DNA from: JAAYCI01 sp047972265
GTDB lineage: Bacteria; Bacillota; Clostridia; Oscillospirales; Ruminococcaceae
Direction of reading: 5' to 3'
Assembly (NCBI GenBank): GCA_047972265.1
Contig: JBKEAM010000053.1
Coordinates: forward strand, 1 to 64,000
Length of the DNA: 64,000 nucleotides
Shown: one piece after another, positions 42,617 through 51,642 of the stretch
Layout: every line of letters starts with the position of its first letter
How positions within the stretch are numbered: position 1 is the first letter of the stretch
Translations under genes and position numbers: made by a program
The notes under the pieces: model-generated
What the model was told of the DNA's origin: nothing
What the model saw: the letters and a program-made list of their open reading frames with translations, nothing else
The model's database searches: none

Positions 42617-43287
42617 ATGATAAGGATGGAACATGTGTGCAAGTCTTTTGGCCAGCTGGAAGTGCTGAAGGATATTTGCCTGGAAGTAGCGGAGGAGAAA
42701 AGCTGGTTATTATTGGCCCCAGCGGCTCCGGCAAAAGCACCCTGGCTCGCTGCATCAATTTTTTAGAGCTGCCCACCAGCGGCAAAGTGTATATTGACGG
42801 GGAAGAACTTACCGCAAAAAACCGCACCGCCGTGGTAAGAAAATCTTCCTCTATGGTTTTTCAGCAGTTTAACCTTTACCCGCACAAAACGGTTTTGCAA
42901 AACATAACATTGGCACCCATTAAATTGCAGCATGTACCTAAAAAGCAGGCCGAAGAAGAAGCTTATAAATATTTGGATATTGTGGGCCTGTGGGAAAAGG
43001 CAAATGTATACCCGGCCACACTTTCGGGCGGGCAGCAGCAGCGGGTTGCCATAGCACGCGCTCTTGCCACCCACCATAAAATTATTTTGTTTGATGAGCC
43101 CACCAGTGCGCTAGACCCCGAAACCGTGCAGGAAGTACTGGATGTAATGATACAGCTTTCGAAAGAGAATATTACCATGGTGGTGGTAACCCACGAAATG
43201 GGTTTTGCACGCCAAGTGGCAGATCGCATTATTTTTATAGATGAGGGCACTATTTTAGAAGAAGGCCCGCCCTGTGCACACATATAG
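42617..43287 (+). pseudogene. Polar amino acid ABC transporter ATPase (GlnQ-type) with one frameshift
   Basis: The start MIRMEHVCKSFGQLEVLKDI leads into a frame that ends at 42766. The continuing frame has Walker A (IIGPSGSGKST), Q-loop, signature (LSGGQQQRVAIARAL) and Walker B (IILFDEPTSALD). Joining needs one extra G at 42691-42696 (GGAGGAG). The C terminus stops at EEGPPCAHI, lacking the roughly 15-20 residues that usually follow EEGPP. The binding-protein gene follows by 18 bases, so the cluster is one operon. Confidence 0.85.
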
Positions 43288-43305
43288 CTGATAAGGAGAA
43301 ATATC

Positions 43306-44160
43306 ATGAAAAAGTTGAAAAAAGCTCTGGCTGCTTCGCTCGGCGTTCTCATGCTGTTGCTTGCAGGCTGCTCCTCGGCCGCAAGCTCTGCACCTGCCAC
43401 CTCCAGCACCCCTGCCAGTTCGGCACTTGCTTCCTCTGCTGCCAGTGGGTTAGGCGCTATTACCGGCGAAAATATCGATGCCATTAAAGCGGCCGGTGTT
43501 TTAAAAGTGGGCGTTAAAGAAGATGTGCCCAAGTTTGGCCTTAAAGATACCGCCACCGGCGAATTTGAAGGTTTGGAAATTGAACTGGCAAAAGCCATAG
43601 CCGAAAGCCTTGGTGTAGAGGTTGCTTTTACCCCCGTTACCGCTAAAACCCGTGGCCCTTTGCTAGAAACAGGCGAGCTGGATTTGGTAATTGCCACCTT
43701 TACCATTACCGAAGAACGCAAAGAAACCTATAACTTTAGCACCCCTTACTACGAGGATGCCGTACGCTTAATGGTTAAAAAGGATTCTGGCTTTACCGCT
43801 TTGGCAGATATGGACGGCGCAACCATTGGCGTGGCACAGGCGGCTACTTCTATGGAGGCCATTCAGGCAGCGGCGGATGAAGCCGGTGTAAGCATTACAT
43901 TTAGCGAGTTTGCCACCTATCCCGAAATTAAAGCGGCGCTGGATTCTGGCCGTGTGGATTGCTTTAGTGTGGATGGTTCCATCCTGCTTGGGTATGTGGA
44001 TGATACCACCGTAATATTGGATGATAAATTTAGCCCGCAAGAGTATGGTGTTGCAAGCGCGCTAAGCAAAAAAGATCTAGCCGAATATGTAGATGCATAT
44101 GTTGTGGCAGGCCTTGCCGATGGCAGCATTGCAGCGTTTATTTCGGATGCAGGGCTGTAA
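43306..44160 (+). CDS. Polar amino acid ABC transporter substrate-binding lipoprotein
   Basis: A lipoprotein signal with lipobox LLLAGC (Cys24) is followed by a Ser/Ala-rich linker and a type II periplasmic-binding fold (SBP_bac_3). LKVGVKEDVPKFGLKD, GLEIELAKAIAESLGVEVAF and LDLVIATFTITEERKE are typical of the glutamine/polar amino acid group. The start has TAAGGAGAAATATC. A strong terminator follows at 44201-44245, before the permease genes. The exact substrate is not readable. Confidence 0.92.
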   Translation: MKKLKKALAASLGVLMLLLAGCSSAASSAPATSSTPASSALASSAASGLGAITGENIDAIKAAGVLKVGVKEDVPKFGLKDTATGEFEGLEIELAKAIAESLGVEVAFTPVTAKTRGPLLETGELDLVIATFTITEERKETYNFSTPYYEDAVRLMVKKDSGFTALADMDGATIGVAQAATSMEAIQAAADEAGVSITFSEFATYPEIKAALDSGRVDCFSVDGSILLGYVDDTTVILDDKFSPQEYGVASALSKKDLAEYVDAYVVAGLADGSIAAFISDAGL

Positions 44161-44200
44161 GTAATAAAACTTTTCTTTTTCCGCACCTGTGTGCGGGAAA

Positions 44201-44245
44201 AGAGCAAAGTGCTTAGCGGTTTGCGGTAAGCACTTTGCTCTTTTT
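44201..44245 (+). terminator. Terminator after the substrate-binding protein gene
   Basis: AGAGCAAAGTGCTTA (44201-44215) and TAAGCACTTTGCTCT (44227-44241) form a perfect 15-bp stem, followed by five T residues. Its strength implies partial readthrough to the permease genes, so that the binding protein is made in excess. Confidence 0.88.
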
Positions 44246-44356
44246 GTAGCATCTGCGTATTTTGGAGAATTACCCTCAAAATATTGCAGAAGGCCATTGC
44301 GGCAGCTTTGTGCCGGGCACAGGCCGCCGGCAAAAAAGAGAAAAGGGGAGAGGTAT

Positions 44357-45150
44357 ATGTGGTCTAGTTTATTTGCAGCGGCAAAGTGGAAACGCCTGTT
44401 TGAAAACCTGTCTATTTTTGGAGAGGGCTTTTTGGTAACCTTGCAGGTGGCGGCACTTGCCCTGCTTTTGGCGCTTTGCATTGGCATTGTGCTGGGGTGC
44501 TGTCCTCCGGTAAAAATAAGGCGCTAAAGGCACTGGTACGTGTGTATGTCGAGTTTTTTCAAAATACACCGCTGGTTATTCAAATGTTTTTTTATTATAA
44601 TGCGCTGCCCTATATAGGCATTATGCTTTCGGCCAAAACCATTGGCATTGTGGGTATAGGCATTTATACTGGGGCCTATATTAGCGAGGTAGTGCGTACC
44701 GGGGTACTAAGTATACCCAAAGGGCAAATGGAAGCTGCCCAAAGCCAGGGCTTTACCTATACCCAAAGCATGAGCCTTATTATATTGCCCCAAACCATTA
44801 AAATTATTTTGCCGCCGCTTACAAACCAAGCGGTTAATCTTATAAAAAATACCTCGGTGCTTGCCATTATAGCGGGGGGAGATTTAATGTACCGTGCAGA
44901 CAGTTGGGCAAACTCATCGCTTACATATGGGCCAGCGTACATATGCGCGGGTGTACTGTACTTTTTAATCTGTTTCCCGCTTTCCAGCTGGGCGCGCCAT
45001 ACAGAAGAAAAGCTTAAAGGGAACGACCAGCGCCCCGAAGCGCCCACCGTTGCCAAACCCATCCAAAGCCGAGAATCTACCGAAGAAGACATTACCCTTT
45101 CGGGTTTGCTTAGAGCGTCGGCTGTGCAGCCAGCGCAAAAGGAGGTGTAA
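44357..45150 (+). pseudogene. Polar amino acid ABC permease 1 (GlnP-type) with one frameshift
   Basis: The first frame (ATG at 44357, GGGGAGAGGTAT upstream) ends at 44527. The permease continues in another frame as VLSSGKNKALKALVRVYVEF with ETxxx-type EAA loop QMEAAQSQGFTYTQS and about five helices. One extra G in the run at 44494-44497 joins them as GIVLGVLSSGK. The C terminus is extended by about 45 hydrophilic residues. It precedes permease 2 by three bases. Confidence 0.85.
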
Positions 45151-45153
45151 AGC

Positions 45154-45819
45154 ATGGCAGAAGTATTTGCAAAGGTTTTTACGCCAGACAATATCCGCTA
45201 TCTTTTGGGCGGGTTACAAAATACCGTCATCATTTCGGTTTGTGTTATAGCCATTAGCATTGTTTTTGGCACAATTTTGGCTTTGATGCGAAATTACGAT
45301 AAGTTTATTGCGGGCAAACTGGCGGCGGTATATATAGAGATATTTCGCAATACGCCGCTTTTGCTTTGGATATTAATGATTCGCTTTATGACAAGGATTC
45401 CGGGCATATGGTCTGGGGTTACCTCCATGTCACTTTTTACCTCGGCCATTATGGCCGAAATTATACGTGGCGGGCTTAACTCTGTACCGCAGGGCCAGTT
45501 TGAGGCAGCCAAAAGCCAAGGGTTTAGCTTTATGCAAACACTGCTGTATATTGTAATACCGCAATGCTTTAAAAACATTGTACCCAGCCTGCTTTCTCAG
45601 GTAATAACCGCCATTAAAGACTCCAGCTTTTTGGCGCAGGTGGCCATTGCCGAGTTTACCCGTACCAGCCAGGTTATTATGGGGCGGTTTACCACTTCGG
45701 CAGAGGTATTTGTAATGTATGGCAGTATAGCGGCTACTTACTTTGTGGTTAACTTTGCGCTAAGCTGTATTGTGCGGTACGAAAAAAAGTCTAAAAAAGT
45801 TTCTGCCTCACCCCAATAA
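45154..45819 (+). CDS. Polar amino acid ABC permease 2
   Basis: The frame is intact, 221 residues. Five helices and the EAA loop QFEAAKSQGFSFMQTLLYIV identify a HisM/GlnP-type permease that pairs with permease 1. The start follows AAAGGAGGTGTAAAGC. RNTPLLLWILMIRF is the conserved early signature. A terminator follows at 45838. Confidence 0.93.
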   Translation: MAEVFAKVFTPDNIRYLLGGLQNTVIISVCVIAISIVFGTILALMRNYDKFIAGKLAAVYIEIFRNTPLLLWILMIRFMTRIPGIWSGVTSMSLFTSAIMAEIIRGGLNSVPQGQFEAAKSQGFSFMQTLLYIVIPQCFKNIVPSLLSQVITAIKDSSFLAQVAIAEFTRTSQVIMGRFTTSAEVFVMYGSIAATYFVVNFALSCIVRYEKKSKKVSASPQ

Positions 45820-45837
45820 GGGCAGTACAATCAATAA

Positions 45838-45872
45838 ACCCCATTGGCTATCTTATAGTCAATGGGGTTTTT
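45838..45872 (+). terminator. Terminator after the amino acid transporter operon
   Basis: ACCCCATTG (45838-45846) and CAATGGGGT (45860-45868) form a nine-base-pair stem with further pairing (CTAT/ATAG) in the loop, followed by TTTTT. Confidence 0.8.
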
Positions 45873-45907
45873 GTATATAAGGTTAGGCAAAAACAGAGGC
45901 AGGGTTT

Positions 45908-46564
45908 TTATACGGTTTCTTCGATAGTTTGCGGTTTGCGCGCAACCACGCAAATGCGCCCGCGTTTTTGCGATACATACATATCTGCACGCGCAAAACC
46001 GGCAGTGCGAAGCAGGGCAGAAAAATCTTCGGGGGAATATATCTTCATTTTAAGGGTTTCGGCCCGCTTTTTCCATTTTGCCTGTGCAGGGTATTCGGTA
46101 TCCAAATTGGCAAGCTCTACACAAATGAAAAATATGCCGCCGGGTTTTAGCACCCGTAAAATCTCTTTGCAGGCGGTGGGGGCGTCCTCCCAAAAATATA
46201 TGGTTTCAAACGCGGTAATAATATCCATGGTAGAAGCAGAAAACGGCAGTGCCTCGGCAGAGGCCTGCAAAATATCGCAGCGTCCCTCCTCAATGGCGTC
46301 GGCATTTGCACGCACAGAGGTGGCAACGCAAAGGGGGGTTGGGTCTATGCCATATACATTTCCCTCGGGGGCTCTTTCCAGCAGGGTGGCAACCGATTGT
46401 CCGCCGCCGCAGCCAATGTCTAAAATGCAGGCATTTGGGGCTATTTCTAGGTGACGCAGGCCCCACAGGGCAAGGTCTTTATGGCCAAAGTTCATCATTT
46501 TAAGCATTATAAAACCCCCAAGCCCTCTTGGCTCGCGGGTATTATCTAAAAAAGTACGTTTCAA
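45908..46564 (-). CDS. Class I SAM-dependent methyltransferase
   Basis: The SAM-binding motif I is ILDIGCGGGQSVATLL, with YGIDPTPLC (acidic loop) and AEALPFSASTMDIITAFET (motif II/III) as in ubiE/Methyltransf_11 enzymes. A TTG start at 46564 is proposed, behind AAGGAGTTGTTTTT, giving LKRTFLDNTREPRGLGG as the N terminus. The substrate is unknown. The gene converges with the transporter operon. Confidence 0.85.
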   Translation of the reverse strand: MKRTFLDNTREPRGLGGFIMLKMMNFGHKDLALWGLRHLEIAPNACILDIGCGGGQSVATLLERAPEGNVYGIDPTPLCVATSVRANADAIEEGRCDILQASAEALPFSASTMDIITAFETIYFWEDAPTACKEILRVLKPGGIFFICVELANLDTEYPAQAKWKKRAETLKMKIYSPEDFSALLRTAGFARADMYVSQKRGRICVVARKPQTIEETV

Positions 46565-46827
46565 AAAAACAACTCCTTGCCCGGGTAATAATAAGGACAT
46601 AATCGCTTTACAAAATTAAAGCTAGCACAGCGTAAAAAGTTTGTCAATATACGGGGCGTTTTAATAAGAAAAAACGGTAATATAATAAATTGGCTTTAAA
46701 CTTGCAAAACGAATTAAAAACGGTGTGCATTGCTGGTTTGGGCGGCAGACTGTGTAAAAGGCCACACCTTTAAAAATGCTTTTGCGCCGCTTTATCACCT
46801 GTAAATATGCAATAAAATAGGCGCAAA

Positions 46828-46854
46828 AAAGCCGCAAAATAAATTTGCGGCTTT
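46828..46854 (-). terminator. Terminator of the phosphoglycerate mutase gene
   Basis: AAAGCCGCAAA and TTTGCGGCTTT pair around a five-base loop. On the minus strand six T residues follow. Confidence 0.85.
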
Positions 46855-46871
46855 GGTTTTGCTAAAAGGGG

Positions 46872-47615
46872 TTATTTTGCTTTGCCTTGGTTTGCAACGC
46901 TTTGCATTTTTGCCTCTATAGCGGCGGCATCGCCCAAATAAGATTTGGAAATTACCTTAAAGTTGTCGTCAAATTCGTATACAAGGGGTACACCGGTGGG
47001 TATATTTACCCCAATAATGTCATCGTCCGACAGGCCGTCAAACACTTTTACCAAAGCACGTAAAGAGTTACCGTGTGCGGCAATCAGCACGCGTTTACCT
47101 GCCTGCATTTGGGGGCGAATAACCTCGTTAAAATAAGGCATAACCCTGTCTATGGTAAGCGCCAGGCTTTCGGTAAGGGGCAGTAGATCAGGGTCTACAT
47201 TGCGGTACTGGGCCAGCAGGCGGGGGTTGCGCTCGTCGTCTTCGGTAAGCACGGGCGGCGGCACATCAAACGAGCGGCGCCACACCTTTACCTGGTCCTC
47301 GCCATATTTTTCGGCTGTTTCGGCTTTGTTAAGGCCCTGCAACCCGCCGTAGTGGCGTTCGTTCAGCTTCCAGCTTTTTTCTACCGGCAGCCATTCACGG
47401 TCCATTTCTTCCAGCACATAGTTAAGGGTATGTATGGCACGTTTTAGCACTGAGGTATAGCAAAGGTCAAAATCAAACCCGGCCTCCTTTAAAAGGCGGC
47501 CGCCCTCGCGAGCTTCTCCGCGGCCCTTGTCCGATAATTCTACGTCGGTCCAGCCGGTAAACAGGTTTAAGCGGTTCCACTCGCTTTCGCCATGACGAAT
47601 CAATACAAGCTTCAT
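46872..47615 (-). CDS. gpmA: 2,3-bisphosphoglycerate-dependent phosphoglycerate mutase
   Basis: This glycolytic enzyme interconverts 3- and 2-phosphoglycerate. LVLIRHGESEWNRLNLFTGW carries the phospho-His motif; ERHYGGLQGLNKAETA and IAAHGNSLRALVK with the second His are complete. At 247 residues it is normal. The start at 47615 has AAAGGTGATTGAC; an upstream in-frame ATG at 47624 lacks spacing. Confidence 0.96.
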   Translation of the reverse strand: MKLVLIRHGESEWNRLNLFTGWTDVELSDKGRGEAREGGRLLKEAGFDFDLCYTSVLKRAIHTLNYVLEEMDREWLPVEKSWKLNERHYGGLQGLNKAETAEKYGEDQVKVWRRSFDVPPPVLTEDDERNPRLLAQYRNVDPDLLPLTESLALTIDRVMPYFNEVIRPQMQAGKRVLIAAHGNSLRALVKVFDGLSDDDIIGVNIPTGVPLVYEFDDNFKVISKSYLGDAAAIEAKMQSVANQGKAK

Positions 47616-47672
47616 GTCAATCACCTTTCTGTTCTAACAAATATATAAAGAATAAAATTTTTTATAAAGAGC

Positions 47673-48098
47673 TTACACAAATAAAAAAATAAGCCAAAGC
47701 AAAAGCAATAGGGCGGTGGTAGCAACCACCCACCAAAAATAAATGCGGTATACACCCGAATCTTCGTTTACTTTTCCTTTATTAATACGCAGATACTGAA
47801 AAATACTTAAAAAGGCCAGCAAAGCACCCGGTATAACCGAGGAGATAAGCAGGCTTATAATGGCAGAAATTGGCGCAACTGCATAGGTTGGCTGTGCAGA
47901 GGAGTATAACTCCAGCACTCCAAACCCGGCTGTAACCAAAAGGTACAGCACAAATATCATGTGGCACATGGTGCGGATAAAATGCTTGTCTAAACCGCTT
48001 GTGCGTTTTTTTATAGAATTTTGCTGTTCTTTAATTGCCTCGGCGTCCTCTTCTGGGGTAGGGACGCGGCCGGAAAGGCGAAACCAAGATGGTGCCAT
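47673..48098 (-). CDS. Three-span membrane protein, function unknown
   Basis: The cytoplasmic N terminus of about 40 residues (PTPEEDAEAIKEQQNSIKKR) is followed by three predicted helices (about 46-63, 73-100 and 120-141). The protein ends at the hydrophobic C terminus. The start follows AAGGAGGAAAT. No characteristic motif. It lies 57 bases upstream of gpmA on the same strand and may share its transcript. Confidence 0.65.
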   Translation of the reverse strand: MAPSWFRLSGRVPTPEEDAEAIKEQQNSIKKRTSGLDKHFIRTMCHMIFVLYLLVTAGFGVLELYSSAQPTYAVAPISAIISLLISSVIPGALLAFLSIFQYLRINKGKVNEDSGVYRIYFWWVVATTALLLLLWLIFLFV

Positions 48099-48289
48099 AT
48101 TTCCTCCTTGCAGTTTGCCGTTAGCTACTGCTAATCTTGATATAAAAAATTATACCACGATTGGGGGCACCTTACAACGTGGAGAATGACTTTTAAAAAG
48201 TTTGTAAACCATATAATTAAGGGCATTTTGCCATAAAGTGCAGTTGAAATAAACAAAAATATGTTGTGGAATTCTCCCTTTTTTTTGCA

Positions 48290-48318
48290 TTGACACACTA
48301 TATATAGTGTGCTAAAGT
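48290..48318 (+). promoter_or_regulatory. Promoter of the anaerobic RNR operon with an NrdR box in its spacer
   Basis: TTGACA (48290-48295), a 17-base spacer and TAAAGT (48313-48318) form a sigma-A promoter. The palindrome ACACTATATATAGTGT (48295-48310) matches the NrdR box, so ATP/dATP-sensing NrdR should repress it. A weaker half-match lies at 48254-48269. Pairs of boxes are usual, one turn multiple apart. Confidence 0.8.
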
Positions 48319-48387
48319 ATCTACACCGGTGGGGCAGGTCTTAAAAAAAAATCTACCGGATTTTGTATTTACCGGGGGAGGATAATC

Positions 48388-50658
48388 ATGCAAACAGTTC
48401 AAGTGCGCACCATTACAAAACGGGATGGGCGTGTTGTTTTATATGATGAAAAGAAGATTGCTTCTGCTATTTTAAAATCGCTTGCGGCGGTAGGCAACGA
48501 GGATGCCGTGCTGGCAGCCAAAATTGCCAACGAGGTTGGAGAGCATTTAGAGACTCGTTGCGGAGAAGAAAGTTACCGTATTGAAGATATACAAGATGCA
48601 GTAGAGCGCTCGCTGATGCGCAGCGGGCAGGAGGATGCTGCCAAATCTTATATTTTATACCGTGCCCAGCGCACACAGGTGCGCGAGGCCAATACTTCTT
48701 TAATGAAAGCCTGCGATGAAATTACCCGCGCAGACGCCCGCCGCTCGGACTTAAAGCGGGACAACGCCAATGTTGACGGCAACACGGCAATGGGCAGCAT
48801 GTTGCAGCTGGGTTCGGCTGCTGCAAAAGCTTACAATGCAAGCCATCTGCTTACAAGAGAGCAGGATAAAGCACATCGTGACGGTGTAATCCATATTCAT
48901 GATTTCGATTTTTACTCTTTGACAACAACCTGCTGCCAAATTGATATAGAGCAGCTGTTTAATGGCGGGTTTTCTACCGGGCATGGCTTTTTGCGTGAAC
49001 CCACCGATATTCAAAGCTATGCGGCACTGGCCTGCATTGCCATTCAGTCTAACCAAAACGATCAGCACGGCGGGCAAAGTATTCCAAACTTTGATTACGG
49101 CCTTGCCCGCGGCGTGGTAAAAACCTATCGCCGCATGTTTTACGAAAACCTTGCAAAGGGCCTGCAATTGCTGGATGATACCCACGAGTGGGATAAAGCA
49201 AAAGCCCAGCAAGTGGGACAAAAGGCCGAAGAGAAAAGCGGCCAGGCACCGCAGCTTGCCATTGGCGATGCATTTTTGGCAGCCTTAAAGCAAGAACTGC
49301 TTGGCTATGTGGATGAAGAAACCGCAGCCCACTTAATAAGTTTTGTGCCCAAAACTACCGAAAAAGAGGTGGAGAGGCGCACTTACCAGTCTATGGAAGC
49401 GCTGGTACACAACCTTAACTCCATGCATTCGCGCGCAGGCGCGCAAACTCCGTTTTCTTCCATTAACTATGGTACAGACACAAGCCCCGAGGGCCGCATG
49501 ATTATGCGCAATGTAATGCTGGCTACCGAGGCAGGCCTTGGCCATGGAGAAACCCCCATTTTCCCCATACAAATATTTAAGCTTAAAAAGGGCGTAAACT
49601 ACGACCCCGGAGACCCCAACTACGATTTGTTTGAGCTGGCCTGCCGTTGCAGCGCAAAAAGGCTCTTCCCAAACTTTACCAACCTGGATGCACCCTTTAA
49701 TATACAATATTATAAGCCCGGCCACCCAGAAACAGAGGTAGCCACCATGGGCTGCCGTACCCGCGTTATGGGCAACGTGTACGATCCCTCTCGTCCCATT
49801 GCGTTTGGCAGGGGCAACCTTTCGTTTACCTCTATCAACCTGCCCCGCATTGCCATTGAGGCAAAGGGCGATGAAGAACTATTTTACAAAAATCTGGACG
49901 AGGTGCTGGAGCTTGTAAGCCGCCAATTGTTAGACAGGTACGAGATACAGGCCCAAAAAATGGTGCGCAACTACCCGTTTTTGATGGGGCAGGGCGTATG
50001 GCTCGATTCTGAGAAGCTGGGGCCGGACGATGAAGTGCGCGAGGTACTAACGCACGGTACCCTTAGCATTGGGTTTATTGGTCTGGCCGAAACTTTGGTG
50101 GCATTGTATGGACACCACCACGGCGAAAACGAAGAAATGCAGAAAAAGGGCCTTGCCATAGTTTCTCATATGAACGATTACTGTGTAGAAAAAAGTGCAA
50201 AAATGGGCATGAACTTTACCCTGCTTGCAACACCTGCCGAGGGATTATCTGGCCGCTTTTTGCGCATGGACCGCAAACGATATGGCTTGCTGCCCGGTGT
50301 TACCGAGCACGATTATTACACCAACAGCTTCCATGTGCCGGTATACTATAATATTTCGGCTTATGATAAAATACAAAAAGAGGCTCCTTACCACGCGCTT
50401 ACCCCGGCTGGGCACATTACCTATGTAGAGCTGGACGGCGATACCGCCGAAAACCTGGAAGCCTTTATGAGCATTGTGCGCTGCATGCATGATGCGGGTG
50501 TTGGGTATGGATCTATTAACCACCCGGTGGACAGAGACCCGGTTTGCGGCTATGTAGGCATTATTAAGGACGTATGCCCCCGCTGCGGGCGGCGTGCGGG
50601 CGAAGAATTAAGCGCAGAGCGCCTTGCAGAACTGCGCAAAATGTATCCGGACCACTAA
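48388..50658 (+). CDS. nrdD: Anaerobic ribonucleoside-triphosphate reductase, catalytic chain without its glycyl-radical segment
   Basis: An N-terminal ATP-cone (about residues 1-95, with TITKRDGRVVLYDEKKIAS) regulates activity. The class III RNR barrel follows, with the active-site Cys in ATMGCRTRVMGN (C456). The C terminus has a zinc-type segment (C720, then C730 and C733 in CPRC). The chain stops at residue 756, where other NrdD proteins continue with the glycyl radical RITGYL motif. That motif is encoded by the next gene. The start follows GGGGGAGGATAATC; this reductase makes dNTPs in anaerobic conditions. Confidence 0.92.
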   Translation: MQTVQVRTITKRDGRVVLYDEKKIASAILKSLAAVGNEDAVLAAKIANEVGEHLETRCGEESYRIEDIQDAVERSLMRSGQEDAAKSYILYRAQRTQVREANTSLMKACDEITRADARRSDLKRDNANVDGNTAMGSMLQLGSAAAKAYNASHLLTREQDKAHRDGVIHIHDFDFYSLTTTCCQIDIEQLFNGGFSTGHGFLREPTDIQSYAALACIAIQSNQNDQHGGQSIPNFDYGLARGVVKTYRRMFYENLAKGLQLLDDTHEWDKAKAQQVGQKAEEKSGQAPQLAIGDAFLAALKQELLGYVDEETAAHLISFVPKTTEKEVERRTYQSMEALVHNLNSMHSRAGAQTPFSSINYGTDTSPEGRMIMRNVMLATEAGLGHGETPIFPIQIFKLKKGVNYDPGDPNYDLFELACRCSAKRLFPNFTNLDAPFNIQYYKPGHPETEVATMGCRTRVMGNVYDPSRPIAFGRGNLSFTSINLPRIAIEAKGDEELFYKNLDEVLELVSRQLLDRYEIQAQKMVRNYPFLMGQGVWLDSEKLGPDDEVREVLTHGTLSIGFIGLAETLVALYGHHHGENEEMQKKGLAIVSHMNDYCVEKSAKMGMNFTLLATPAEGLSGRFLRMDRKRYGLLPGVTEHDYYTNSFHVPVYYNISAYDKIQKEAPYHALTPAGHITYVELDGDTAENLEAFMSIVRCMHDAGVGYGSINHPVDRDPVCGYVGIIKDVCPRCGRRAGEELSAERLAELRKMYPDH

Positions 50659-50715
50659 AAAATCATTTACATATACAATATTTACCACAACAGCAAAGAA
50701 AAGGAGAAATGTATT

Positions 50716-50871
50716 ATGAACAGCCAAAATACTTCTACTACACTGGGAAAAGATGTAGGCTTTGAGCGCATTCGCCGCATTACCGGTTATTTGGTTGGCA
50801 CCATGGATAAATGGAACGACGCAAAAAAAGCCGAGGAGCATGACAGGGTAAAACATGACCTCGCGCGCTGA
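50716..50871 (+). CDS. Separate glycyl-radical peptide of anaerobic RNR (51 aa)
   Basis: The ATG at 50716 has AAGGAG nine bases upstream, and the frame gives 51 residues. FERIRRITGYLVGTMD followed by KWNDAKKAEEHDRVKH is the normal C-terminal end of NrdD, with the radical-bearing glycine as G24 in RITGYL. It lies 57 bases after nrdD and overlaps nrdG by 17 bases. It is in the same frame as nrdD, with a single TAA between, but the gap reads as a leader with a ribosome binding site. It should work in trans with the NrdD chain, in the way the GrcA/YfiD spare part replaces the radical domain of pyruvate formate-lyase. Confidence 0.85.
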   Translation: MNSQNTSTTLGKDVGFERIRRITGYLVGTMDKWNDAKKAEEHDRVKHDLAR

Positions 50872-51433
50872 GGATAAAGTGGTTGCCAGCGGAGGCGTCC
50901 GTATCAAGTCGGACGCCCCTCTTGCCCTACGCCTTGCGGGGTTTGTGGGGGATTCTATTGTAGACGGGCCGGGGCTTAGGTGCGCTGTGTTTTGCCAGGG
51001 GTGTCCTCATGCCTGCCCGGGCTGCCATAATCCCGCCACTCATCCCTTTGCGGGCGGCACCATGGTTACCACCGATGAATTATACCAAAGCATAAAAAAC
51101 TTTCCGCTGTGCCGTGGGGTAACATTTTCTGGCGGAGAGCCCTTTAGCCAGCCTGGCCCCTTTGTGCAACTGGCAAAAAAACTAAAGGCAGAGGGGTACG
51201 AGCTTGCCAGCTATACCGGCTTTACCTTTGAAGAACTTCAAAAGGGTACCTTGCAGCAAAAAGAGTTGCTGCAAATGCTGGATGTGCTGATTGACGGGCG
51301 TTTTGTACAGCAAGAGATGGACCTTACGCTTCGGTTTAGGGGCAGCAAAAACCAAAGGATATTAAATGTTTCCCAAAGTGTGCAAACGGGCAAGGCTATA
51401 TGGGAAAAAGCCGCCCGCTGGGTGGGAGAATGA
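50855..51433 (+). CDS. nrdG: Anaerobic RNR activating enzyme (radical SAM)
   Basis: CPHACPGC is the CX3CX2C motif holding the 4Fe-4S cluster; VTFSGGEPFSQP is the GGE motif for SAM. The length of 192 is normal for NrdG. It generates the glycyl radical on the RNR, here presumably on the separate 51-residue peptide. It overlaps that peptide's gene by 17 bases, so the two are translationally linked. Confidence 0.94.
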   Translation: MTSRAEDKVVASGGVRIKSDAPLALRLAGFVGDSIVDGPGLRCAVFCQGCPHACPGCHNPATHPFAGGTMVTTDELYQSIKNFPLCRGVTFSGGEPFSQPGPFVQLAKKLKAEGYELASYTGFTFEELQKGTLQQKELLQMLDVLIDGRFVQQEMDLTLRFRGSKNQRILNVSQSVQTGKAIWEKAARWVGE

Positions 51434-51522
51434 TGTTTTTTGCCATTTGGTTTTGACTTATAGGTAAATTTAAAGATTTTTGATTGAATACATTGATAAA
51501 ACCATAACCTGCTTTTAGTGTT

Positions 51523-51546
51523 AATAAATCGAATTATCGATTTATT
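51523..51546 (+). terminator. A/T-rich hairpin after the RNR operon
   Basis: AATAAATCGA and TCGATTTATT pair perfectly around four bases, followed by TTTA. It is weak because of its A/T content, but it is the only terminator-like element after nrdG. Confidence 0.4.
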
Positions 51547-51642
51547 TTTAAAGGCTTTTTAAAGATAACCCCAGAGGGGCTATAGAGGCTTATTTGCCCT
51601 CAAAAGTGGGGAAAACAAGCTTAAAAATTTTTACAAATATGC

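Noticed and set aside
48319..48387. Riboswitch in the leader of nrdD
   Set aside because: CCGGT/ACCGG pairings exist but no known riboswitch core is recognised; the leader is too short for the B12 class.
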